Of a stretch of 64,000 nucleotides of DNA, positions 49,263 through 62,399 are shown in pieces. This stretch comes from Karalla daura (Eukaryota; Chordata; Actinopteri; Chaetodontiformes; Leiognathidae), in NCBI GenBank assembly GCA_029224185.1, contig CM055205.1:19656542-19720541 (forward strand), in the 5' to 3' direction. Position 1 is the first letter of the stretch. Each line of letters opens with the position of its first letter. The notes below the pieces were generated by a model, which did not search any database, had not been told where the DNA came from, and was given only the letters and a program-made list of their open reading frames with translations. A program made the position numbers and the translations under genes.

Positions 49263-51168
49263 TCAGTGATCAAAGAAGGTGGGTAAGTCGTTCCCTAGGA
49301 CGACTTTCTCCTCTGTGCCGTGTTCATCGATGGTGACGATGTAGGCCACGCCCCCGCTGGAGCCGTCACGGTTCATCGCCAGAGACAAAGCTACAAGAGA
49401 GGACAGGCAAAAGGAGATGTGGTGAGACCGATGCAGAGACTAAAACTTCATGATTTAATTAAAACACAGAACATCTTAACATCACAGCAGTTAGAACAGG
49501 ATGTGGTTTCTCATGACTGAGCAGAGTGGAAAATAAACGTACTGTTGACAACAAACTGCTGGCACTCCTCTTTGCTCATGCCCTTACGATACTCAGCATC
49601 AACGAATCCATAAACGTAGGAGCTGCCAGAGCCGCCGACCGCAAATGGTTGTCTCGTCAGGAGCCCTTTCAGGGTCGCAAACACCTGGGACAGATCAAAG
49701 CATAAGGGAGAGGACAGGTTACATTCTAACTGTGTGGCTCAATGCAATCTGCTGCAGTAACATTAAAGTCACTTCAGCAGAAGCTGCAGAAACATCAGTT
49801 TTGTCACTGACACTATTTTTTCATATTGCTCTTGTTCCTCTTCTCTCTCACTAGCTCACCTGTCCTCCACCTTTCCGGTCCCAGCCAGCCACGATGAGAT
49901 GTGCTGACAGCTCCTCCTTGTACTTATACGAGATGTTCTTCACAAGAGTGGCAGCTGAGAGAACCTGGGGGTCCTCACCTAACTCAGTGCTGGCATGAGG
50001 ACATATCAAGTATAACATTTACTGTTTATATTCTTAAACATTAGAAGAAATGGAAATTAAAATGAGGGATAAGGATACACAAAAAGCAAATTCTTATCAA
50101 GTGTGTGAGATTAGTGTAGGATTATTTGATATAGGCCAGGTGTTTAGCACCATCAATTCACAGGTTTAACCACCTGGGTTTGATCCCCTACAGCCAAAAA
50201 CATGCATGTTCAGGCTGACGAGAGACTCCAGATTGGTTTGGGGTGAGTGTGAGAATGAATGGCATCCAACACCATTAAAGTACAAAGCGGTGTAGCAAAA
50301 GTGAGAAGCAGGTGTGAAGTTTAAACCATTTGCATAGTTTTATTTGTATGTGGAATAGTTTTGGATGGTGAAATCTACTTCTGCCTTTAAGAACTGATGC
50401 TTGATACCCCTCTGTTGTGTGATGGGGAGGACATTCATCTTAAATAAAAAAATGAACGCTACACTAGCGTTCACACTATTGTATCAACAGAAAATATGAA
50501 AAGGCTGCATTAGTGCTGTTACACCTGCGTGTACAGGTGTATACTTGTCACAGTTAGCCAGTGCAGCAGATGGTCCATCGTGCATAGGTCCAGACCTTTG
50601 AGTATTTACCTGTGAACATCTAGTTGGTAGTTGACCATCTCAGCGATGGTCTGGGCGTCTGCAGCAGACCCTGACAGAGCACAGTAGATCTTGTCGTGCA
50701 GAGGAGACAGCTTGTTCATCACCCTGTTCACCACCGATTGTCTGCATGTGGGGGAATGAAATGGGAGTAAAGGGGAGGACAAAGTGTATAAAACATAACC
50801 ATAAACGAACAGTTATTAGGCCTTATGTGTGTTGTCTTAAAAGTGTCGTCATAGAGAATTGTTATGAAGTGGCATTTTATATAAAGTTGAAGCTGGTGTG
50901 TTTATATGCTGTAGGTAATGCAGACAGGACATAGACAACACCTGCACAGACTCACCCTGCGGACACACGCGAGTCAGACCCCAGCACAACCCCTCCATTG
51001 AACTCAATGGCCAGGATGGTGGTCTAAAAGGAGCAGCAAATCACTTAATGGAATAATAATGACCAGACCACAGATACATTGACAAGCCAAGCTATATGTT
51101 AGCTTCAAAGATATCAGACTTACCCCGGTTTTCACCTCCTCGGTGAGCCACTCGGGCCCAGACTGCAT
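49263..51168 (-). CDS. psmb9: Proteasome subunit beta type-9 (immunoproteasome beta1i, LMP2)
   Basis: Interferon-inducible beta1-type catalytic subunit of the 20S core. Six exons (minus, 5' to 3'): 51168-51124, 51023-50956, 50741-50610, 49989-49860, 49684-49543, 49390-49263. They splice to 214 aa. Fifteen propeptide residues end in KTG, and the mature enzyme begins at Thr16 ([11 protein letters not shown]). In mature numbering Thr1, Asp17 and Lys33 are present. S1-pocket residue 45 is Leu, as in mammalian beta1i, not the Arg of constitutive beta1, which points to cleavage after hydrophobic residues. The tail is [18 protein letters not shown] and ends LPTFFDH. The ATG at 51168 is the first in frame; a TTG 21 bases earlier was not used. 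It lies head-to-tail with psmb12 and shares its intron positions. Confidence 0.95.
50130..50290. repeat. Degenerate fish interspersed repeat in psmb9 intron 3
   Basis: The segment carries ttagcacc, then gggtttgatccc, ccaaaaacatgcatg and gtgagtgtgagaatgaatgg in that order. This is the word order of a widespread teleost repeat with a tRNA B-box-like word. It is too diverged to classify. Confidence 0.45.
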
Positions 51169-51347
51169 GTTGACGCGCTGCAGAATCAACCAGGAAGTGA
51201 GAGCGACGCCAAATGTCGAGCAGCTTGGTCTAATGCTGTCCCTTACCGTCTGAAATCTGTTTTAGAGCTCTAAAACTATTTGATTTTACCGAATTAACGC
51301 CGCATTCGTACTCAGGCGGACCCTGCTTTTTTCTCGGGAGTCGAATC

Positions 51348-51359
51348 GAAATTGAAAGT
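51348..51359 (+). promoter_or_regulatory. psmb9: ISRE-like element upstream of psmb9
   Basis: GAAATTGAAAGT fits the IRF pattern GAAANNGAAA, 180 bases upstream of the psmb9 ATG. Confidence 0.55.
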
Positions 51360-51399
51360 TAAAATGTCCTTCCTCTGCAGTGAGCCGTGAACGCCTCAC

Positions 51400-52584
51400 A
51401 GGCGGCTGTATGGGTGCCATCGGTGTTTCAGCTCTGTGGGAGTTCAGCACAGACTTATTAGTGGCTGGATACTATCAAACACAGAGTATATGCATTTATT
51501 ATCTTATTAACCTGTCCATTAACCTGTCCTGTGAACATCTGGTTCAGGTCTGAATGCATTTATAGTGAAATGAAAATTATATGTGCAACAGATGCAGTTT
51601 TTAGTGTTCCGCACCTCTTTAAAAAATGAATGAATGAGTGAATGAATGGGATTTGTAGCATTACTTGATGAGTTAATGACACTGGTCCAGACAGAGCAGA
51701 GAGAAAGTGGATACAGGTACAGTAACAACAGCAACAACAGGATCAGCTGTGGCTGCAGATCTCCACTTGCAACTCGAGGTCTCAGGTTTGATTCCCTGCA
51801 AGGCTGCAGTGCCCCTGAGCAAGGTACATCATCAGCAGTGTCTGTAATTTCCTAAAGGGAAGCTCCACAAATGATCATTAAAGTATAAATTACTATTATT
51901 ATTATTGTTGTTGTTGTTGTTGTATTTGTTATTATCAAACAGCAATGACAATAACAGCTGCAACATTAGATCAACATTATATATGTAAGCAATACACGAC
52001 ATATATGGCTACATTATGTTGGTCTTTTTGCAACTGTTGTTATTGTTGTCTTACATATACAACCATATGTATACATATGTATATACATATACACCTTACA
52101 GCCTCAGCAGTGATTCACATCATCATCAGTCAAAATCGATGGTGAAAAAAAACCCCATAAACCTTAATCCAGGGTTGCTCCAGTTAAGCTACTCATGCTG
52201 TGTTAGTGTAAACCATCATGTCATTCTATAGTGATTTTAGTCTTCATAGCCACTTGTGGCGCTTTACCAGTTGTGTCACAAGTCACATTCACACAGAGGT
52301 GTTTTAACCATTCACATTCTCATCTGATGACACATCAGAGGCAATCCAGGGGTTCAGCATCTTGTCTGATCCATAGATGATCCATAAACAACCACTCTCC
52401 CTCAGCCACAATAACCCGAGTAAACTCACACAGACACAAGATGCACATGCAAACTCCACTTCCTCTGCCTGTTTGAGGCAACAGCACTGATCATGGATCC
52501 ATCATGTCACCCTCCTGTATATAAATAATAATAATTATCTTTGAATAGAGAATGTCCAGAAAAAACAAACGGTTATGGGAAAGA
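51400..52584. other. Intergenic between psmb9 promoter and psmb12 3' end
   Basis: No coding sequence seen. It contains a dispersed-repeat word string near 51745-51835 (ggtttgattccctgcaag, then gcccctgagcaagg) typical of fish repeats. TTA/TTG trinucleotide runs lie at 51891-51930 and a TATACA-rich patch near 52065-52093. Confidence 0.5.
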
Positions 52585-52590
52585 TTTATT
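52585..52590 (-). terminator. psmb12: Polyadenylation signal of psmb12
   Basis: AATAAA on the minus strand, about 440 bases past the psmb12 stop codon. Confidence 0.45.
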
Positions 52591-53025
52591 CATGTCACAT
52601 TTTCACATGTTTGAGACACACTGGACATAAAACAGCCACACAAACATTCCCTTCTTTTATTACTGTAATCCACTGTAATGTTTTTATTGTGGGATGATTC
52701 TGACTCTGTATTAACTAGTGTGTATTTCAACATATTAGAGACTCACTAGATGAAACACTGCAGCTGTTATTTCTCCATTCACAGGTTTTTCATTAGCAGG
52801 CAACAAACTCACTTAACAGGTATCTGACTTGTTCTGCAAGTTTGTGTGTGTACGTGTGGGTGTGTGCGTGCATGCAAGTGTTTGTGTGTGGACAATTCAT
52901 TGCTATCACATCCCAGTAATTGTAGATTAAGGCTGAAATTGTAACTGCATGATTCCAAACAGTCATGTCCACCAGTGTACATTAACAAAAGCCTGAAAAA
53001 AACAACAGCAGCTGTTCAGTGATTG

Positions 53026-55340
53026 TCACTCATCGCTAAATTTCGGCAGCTTGTCACCAGGAACCACAATGTGCTCCACTCCTGCTTCCGTGATCACCGC
53101 CAGGTGAGCCACACCCCCGCTGACATTGTCCCTGCCCATGGCCAGAGCGAGAGCTGTGAGCACAGAGATACCAGGAATAAGGACATGTACAAACATACAG
53201 CTGCAGCCTGGACATGATAAACATGTTCATATGTTGTTGTGATCAGACATTACCATTAGTGGCAAACTGTAGACATTCCTCTCTGCTCATGTTGTGTTTG
53301 TACTTGGCATCGACATAGCCGTAGATGTAAGTGCTGCCTGAGCCACCGATGGTAACAGGCTGAGTGACGAGCATCCCACCCAGAGCCACCACATACACCT
53401 GGAGGAGGATGGAGGGTATGAGCAATGCAGCTGTGGATGGCTGAGGGACAGGTCACTGCTCCTACAGCTGCTCCTACCTGTGGTCCTTTCTTCCTGTCCC
53501 AGCCTGCTGTGATGAAGCCGGCCTGCAGCTCCTCTTTGCTGTTGTAACACAGCTCCTTCAGCACAGAAGCTGCTGATATCACCAGGGGAGGGGTCTCCAT
53601 CTGGATACTACGGATAGAGAATATATATTATACAGTAGAAGAATCAGTGTGTGAGGAAAATAGCTTTGAAAGAAAATAACCAAAATGAGTAAAAGATGAG
53701 TAAAAGTTTACTTCACTGTCTGATATTATGCATTGTACGGTTGTGAAATATGCACATGTCTGCATGTCAGTGTTTGTAGCACCTGTGAAAGGACAGTTGG
53801 AACTTTGCAGCCTTGGTGACGGCCTGAGCATCTGCAAGTGAGCCAGCCATGCAGCAGAAGATCCGGTCATGAACCTGAATCACCTTGTTGATGGTCTTAG
53901 AAGAAACATACTCGCTGAAAAGAGAGACAGTGAGGGTGGAAACAGAGCCTTTATGCAATGATAACTCTCACATAAAACACACACTGGAACTCATTTGCAG
54001 CAGGGAGAGGAGATGCTACTGACTCTATGATGTGGAGAAGCTGGACAAGCTCCTGAATCAATAATGCATATTTAGCTGAGTGGTACACACTTACTCAGGT
54101 TGAACTTTGTGCATGTTAGCATGGTACAGTATAATAAATATATAGGTTTTTACAACAATTAAAAGTAGCTTTATAATGGTGAAGAATGTATTTGCATCAT
54201 GTACTTAGGTGAATGTGGCAGCAAATGTAAATTTACATTATAGGTCACTGATCAGAGTCCTGCATCACATGTGCGACATATTTAGAAAAAATATTTTGGA
54301 TTTTTTAGACTGTATAAGCACTTTGTGCTGAAAACTCCTATGAGGAATATTGAATATTAGAAGCAATTTACTGTTGTCATTTGAGCTGCAGATAAATGTA
54401 ATGTCTTTAGTAAACTGTTGCAACACATTTCATTCAACTAATCACAAATTGTGTACATTTATGTAAACTTTTAACTAGTAAACGAGCCTTGAGTTTTCAA
54501 GCAGAGGCAAAGCAGAGGGACAGGTGTGGTGTCCTCACAGCATCCTCACCCTCCGACAGAAGCTCTGGAGTCTGACCCGATCACGACCCCTCCATCAAAG
54601 ACAGCAGCGAGGATGGTGGTCTGAGAGGGGAGAGAGGATGAGGAGACATCCCCCAGCAGGTGACGTACATTTGAGCCCATAGTGCAGCAATAAACACTAC
54701 TCCACATGGATGAAGTGCAGTTTAAGTCTGGTGTGTATGTGACACAGGACGGTCATAATTCTGTTACACGATTTGTCAAGCCCCAGAGGATTTTGGATAC
54801 TATGGACTGAGAAAAACTAGCTTGCGCTATTTCTCCTCAAACCTATTGAATTTTTTTAAATTTATCCTGTGTTTTGATAACTTGTCCGGAACATCTTGTG
54901 CAGACAAAGATTCAGTGTATGTGTGTGAGTAAAAAGTTTGCAGGACAACACAGGAGTAGAGGCAAGACATGCATGTTCACTACGCATGGGCCGTTCATCA
55001 GCTATGAATTCTGGGACTTGGAGTCCTGTGGAGGGTCGTTTACGGGACAGATCAGCCGACACTGAAAGTGTCATTCTACACTGTTTTTCTTTGTAGTAGA
55101 GTCACTGATGAACTAAAATGACCGGCAATAAAACAAATACGAAATCTAGTCAGTGTAATTTCACTTTATCTCAAGTTAGTGCGACAGCATCACCTGCGCC
55201 CCCGAAACAGTGAAATCAGCGCTCGGTCTCTCTGCGCCTTGTTTCCTTCGATGCTGCATTAGAAACGATATGTTAGTCTCGGGTTTACTCACCCCTGTGC
55301 TGACTCCTTGGAGTCTTGAGTCCGTACAGCGTTTCTCCAT
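53026..55340 (-). CDS. psmb12: Proteasome subunit beta type-12 (teleost beta1-like MHC-linked subunit)
   Basis: A second beta1-type 20S subunit, absent from mammals. Six exons (minus, 5' to 3'): 55340-55293, 54620-54550, 53914-53783, 53607-53478, 53398-53254, 53153-53026. They splice to 217 aa. The propeptide is 16 aa ending STG; the mature protein begins [20 protein letters not shown]. Thr1 and Asp17 are present. A one-residue insertion ([13 protein letters not shown]) shifts Lys33 to 34 by direct count. The residue aligned with beta1 position 45 is Met (IFCCMAG). The protein contains [24 protein letters not shown] and ends DKLPKFSDE. Every intron phase matches psmb9, which marks an old tandem duplication. 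It shares a 130-bp divergent promoter with psmb13. The symbol rests on linkage and family recall. Confidence 0.9.
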
Positions 55341-55470
55341 TTTCACTCCAAAATCGAAAGGGAGGAAGGAGCAGGAGGAGGGGGAGGAGGAGAGACGCTC
55401 TGAAACAGCGACCTCCGGCGCACAGAGACGCGCAGAGGCGACGCGCAGAGACGCTGCGGTCAGCTGCGGG
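55341..55470. promoter_or_regulatory. Bidirectional promoter between psmb12 and psmb13
   Basis: The two start codons are 130 bases apart and face away from each other. The segment is GC/CpG-rich, carries a perfect 11-bp direct repeat (gacgcgcagag at 55427-55437 and 55440-55450), and has an IRF-like AAAATCGAAAG at 55351-55361. No TATA box is seen. A single interferon-responsive element could drive both subunits. Confidence 0.65.
55351..55361 (+). promoter_or_regulatory. IRF/ISRE-like element in the psmb12/psmb13 promoter
   Basis: AAAATCGAAAG is one mismatch from GAAANNGAAA; its reverse complement (CTTTCGATTTT) resembles the tap2 element AGTTTCGATTTC. Confidence 0.45.
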
Positions 55471-57561
55471 ATGGCGCTATCAAATGTCCTCGAAACGCCG
55501 GCTGCAGGCTTTAATTTCGACAACGTGAAGAGGTACGAGCATCTTAATGTCCTTAGAACTGAACACGGGGTTTGTAACAATGAGTGATAAAGTACAACTG
55601 AGCTTTCCCTGGAATCAAAAGTGAAAGCAACTTTTCCCTACGTGTTTATCGGTTGAATCGACGCAGAAATGTATGTGTTGAGGTGTGTTACTGTGGAGTG
55701 TGATCATCAGTCGAGCCCCCTGGAGTGATCACCTCCCTCTGTCCTCTCTCTCTAGGAATGCTGCATTAGAGGGTCTCCGTCCAGGACAGGCGCCCAGACC
55801 CCTGAAGACAGGCACCACTATAGCAGGGGTCGTGTTCAAGGCGAGTTCCGTCAAGCTATACAAACAGAAAGATCCTTTACACTGTCCAGCAGTTTTGACC
55901 ATTCACACACATTCATACACAAGCATAGCATCAGGAGTTCAGCATTTTACCAAAGGAAACTTCAACATGTGGTCAGAACAGAGAGGGACTGAAGCACTGA
56001 CCTGTGGACGAATGCTACAGTTACCCATATACTTCTCAAATCTGGAGTCGGCTCTGGCAAAAATGGGACTTGACAGGGCAGAGCCACATTTTCACACTGC
56101 AGCTGTGGTGTCAGTACCATGTCCCAGAACCTGGTGTGTGTCAGGCACATAACCGTGACGCGTGTGATGAGTGTTCCATACTAACCAGTCTGTACTGGTG
56201 CAGGATGGGGTCGTGCTGGGAGCAGACACGAGAGCAACATCCAGTGAAGTGGTGGCCGACAAGATGTGTGCCAAGATCCACTACATCGCTCCAAACATCT
56301 AGTAAGCCTCAAACACTGAAGTGTATGTTTACAGGCAGAATTATTATGTTATCTAATCATAAATCCCAAAAGAGGATAAGATCTATTAGCTTACTTTTTC
56401 CCCTGTCCTTTGTTTCTTACTCACTATCGTCCCAATCTCCTCAAATCCTCGTTCTTCCACTAGTTGCTGTGGAGCAGGCACAGCAGCAGACACAGAGAAG
56501 ACCACTGACCTCCTCTCCTCCAACCTCACCATCTTCTCCCTGAACAGCGGGAGGAACCCTCGCGTTATCATGGCTGTCAACATACTGCAGGATATGTTGT
56601 TCAGGTGGGTCTGACACTCTCAAGCCTGTCAGGATAGTTTGTTTAAACTCACTCTTCACTAACAACAGTTACATTTCCTACCTCCACTGTGTGCAGGTAT
56701 CACGGCCAGATCGGTGCTAATCTCATACTGGGAGGAGTGGATTGCACTGGGAATCACCTGTACACAGTGGATCCATGGGGCAGTGTCGATACAGTTCCTT
56801 ACCTTGCAATGGGTGCGTATGAGTACAGAATATAAATAACCATAATAATTAATAACTATAATTTCACTTGACTGTACTGTGCCCCTGCAGGATCTGGTGA
56901 CCTGGCTGCTCTTGGGATTCTAGAGGACAGGTTCCAACACAACCTGGAGGTGCGACATCTGGACAGCTGTTGTTACCATGAGTTTTTGTTGATAGCTTGT
57001 ATATGATCATAACATTAGTTCCCTTATTGTTGTGTATTCCAATAAAGATATTGCAGATTAGAGACGAACAGAATTTGCAAACTGAATTGTTGCAGCAGAT
57101 AGATTCTATTGTGGTAGATGGATTCTAAAACTGATGGATGCTCTTTTTTATGTTTTGGGCTGTACATCTCTCTCAATATTTCCCTGATTTCTCTTAATTG
57201 TCTCAGCTGGAGGAGGCTAAGGAGTTGGTGCGTGACGCTATCCAGGCAGGAATCATGAGCGACCTCGGCTCAGGCAACAACATCGACATCTGTGTCATCA
57301 CCAGACAAGGAGTGGACTACATCAGACCGTACCAAGAGTCCAAGTACAAAGACAACAGGTAGGTCAGAATGAACGTAGCATTAGCATTTATCAAGTGTGT
57401 CACATTTATTATGCTATTAATGTGCCCTGTTTATCTATTTTCTTCCTAGCAAAGTGAAATACAAATACCCTCGAGGCACCACAACAGTCCTGACAGAGAA
57501 AGTAGTCCCCTTAAAGCTGGAGGTGGTACAGGAGACCGTACAGCGGATGGATACAGCCTGA
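55471..57561 (+). CDS. psmb13: Proteasome subunit beta type-13 (teleost MHC-linked beta2-type, MECL1-like)
   Basis: Beta2-type catalytic subunit, trypsin-like, equivalent in role to mammalian PSMB10. Eight exons: 55471-55532, 55756-55840, 56204-56301, 56464-56604, 56697-56812, 56891-56949, 57207-57358, 57450-57561. They splice to 274 aa with stop TGA at 57559. The propeptide is 40 aa ending KTG; mature Thr1 is residue 41 ([21 protein letters not shown]). In mature numbering Asp17, Lys33, Gly45 and Glu53 are present, the beta2 pocket set that accepts basic residues. [23 protein letters not shown] and [14 protein letters not shown] follow, and the C-terminal arm is the long one expected for beta2. 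Intron 2 uses a GC donor (AAG then gcgagt at 55841). It could also be annotated as psmb10. An AATAAA lies at 57746. Confidence 0.93.
55835..55846 (+). other. psmb13: GC splice donor of psmb13 intron 2
   Basis: Exon 2 must end at AAG (55840) for the conserved [14 protein letters not shown] junction to be read. The intron then begins gcgagt. The nearest GT, at 55845, breaks the frame. AAG followed by gcgagt is a plausible GC-AG donor. Confidence 0.75.
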
Positions 57562-58512
57562 ACTGCTACGACCAACAAAACATTTTGCAACGCAACAACA
57601 TTTTTCAAAAAAAGAAAGAAAGAAAGAAATCTTCATCAAACTGTACTCGCTTTTATCATAGCTTCCACTCATTGAACAGCTCAGACAACAGCCTGCAGGT
57701 ACACTACTATTAGACTCATAATGTCATGATTATGACAAACAAATCAATAAAATCATCTTTCACCCATATTGCCTTATCCCTTCTCCTCATTATTTATGTA
57801 TTACTGTCTCATCCAGAAACAGAGACAAAAACAGACAGTTGCAGGACAAGTTCATCCTTTGTCATCATTGAAAATAAAATTTATAGACATGCTATGTTCA
57901 TTGTGCACGTGCTTTAATAGTGATTAAAGATGAAACATACAGAGAGACTTGATTAATGCCTACTGTCTCTACAGGTTCTTTCCTAATTTCTTTTGTTTGA
58001 CATTATTCTTAACAGCAGAACAATAATTAAACAGATAAAATATCCTAAACAATATCAGGGGACAGGGTGTAAGAATGGATTATGTCATCATATAAAAACG
58101 CTTATGCATGCTTCAAGTTTAGGGGATTTTACAGTCCACATCAATCCATTGTCTTTTCTCGCTGTGAAAACCTGAATAATGCATTTCCGCATAGAGACCG
58201 ATGATGCTGACATTAGGGCGCCCTCCTATTGGTCCATATACGTCTCTTTATTTTAGATTAATATATTTTGAAGTCCCCGGTGTTCTTCATCTCGAGTTTT
58301 TACATTTTGACGCAGGCTTTTACCAACTTTTGGCAACTTAAACAGCTGCACATCCTTTTGGAGTTGACGTCTAGTCTTCAATAGTTATTTTCAGGACTTG
58401 AATAGTCTCAAACCCTTTCACTTTCGAGTTCCTTGTTACGCACACGGAATTCACCCTCGACGTTTTGTCGGTCACATAAGATTATAAATTGAATCCTCAT
58501 AGATTCTTTACA
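57562..58512. other. psmb13 3'UTR and psmb8 upstream region
   Basis: The psmb13 3'UTR extends to about 57770 (AATAAA at 57746-57751). The rest is A/T-rich and ends in the psmb8 promoter. No coding sequence is seen. Confidence 0.6.
58415..58425 (+). promoter_or_regulatory. psmb8: ISRE-like element upstream of psmb8
   Basis: CTTTCACTTTC contains TTTCNNTTTC, the IRF half-site pair, 88 bases upstream of the psmb8 ATG. Confidence 0.55.
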
Positions 58513-62159
<3,647 letters not shown>

Positions 62160-62373
62160 TCTCACAGCCATGAACCCAGATCAGCAGTCTCAGCAAAACA
62201 ACAGCAAAACTGTCCTCTCCTTACAAAATGTCACCTGTTTTATTACATTTTGTCAATAGGCTTCGTTTTTCCATAAGTCTGATAAAATAGTTGTGAGATT
62301 ATGATGCTGTATGTCTGTCTTTGTCTCATAGCTGAGTCTATGAAGACGATGAGTCTGTGATCCACAATTTTGG

Positions 62374-62379
62374 ATTAAA
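62374..62379 (+). terminator. psmb8: Polyadenylation signal of psmb8
   Basis: ATTAAA about 215 bases past the stop codon, the first plausible hexamer in the 3'UTR. Confidence 0.55.
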
Positions 62380-62399
62380 GAAATGTCTGACCCTAAAAA

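Noticed and set aside
51166..51189. A longer psmb9 N-terminus beginning MILQRVN
   Set aside because: The first codon of that reading is TTG, not ATG; ATG at 51168 gives a normal short propeptide.
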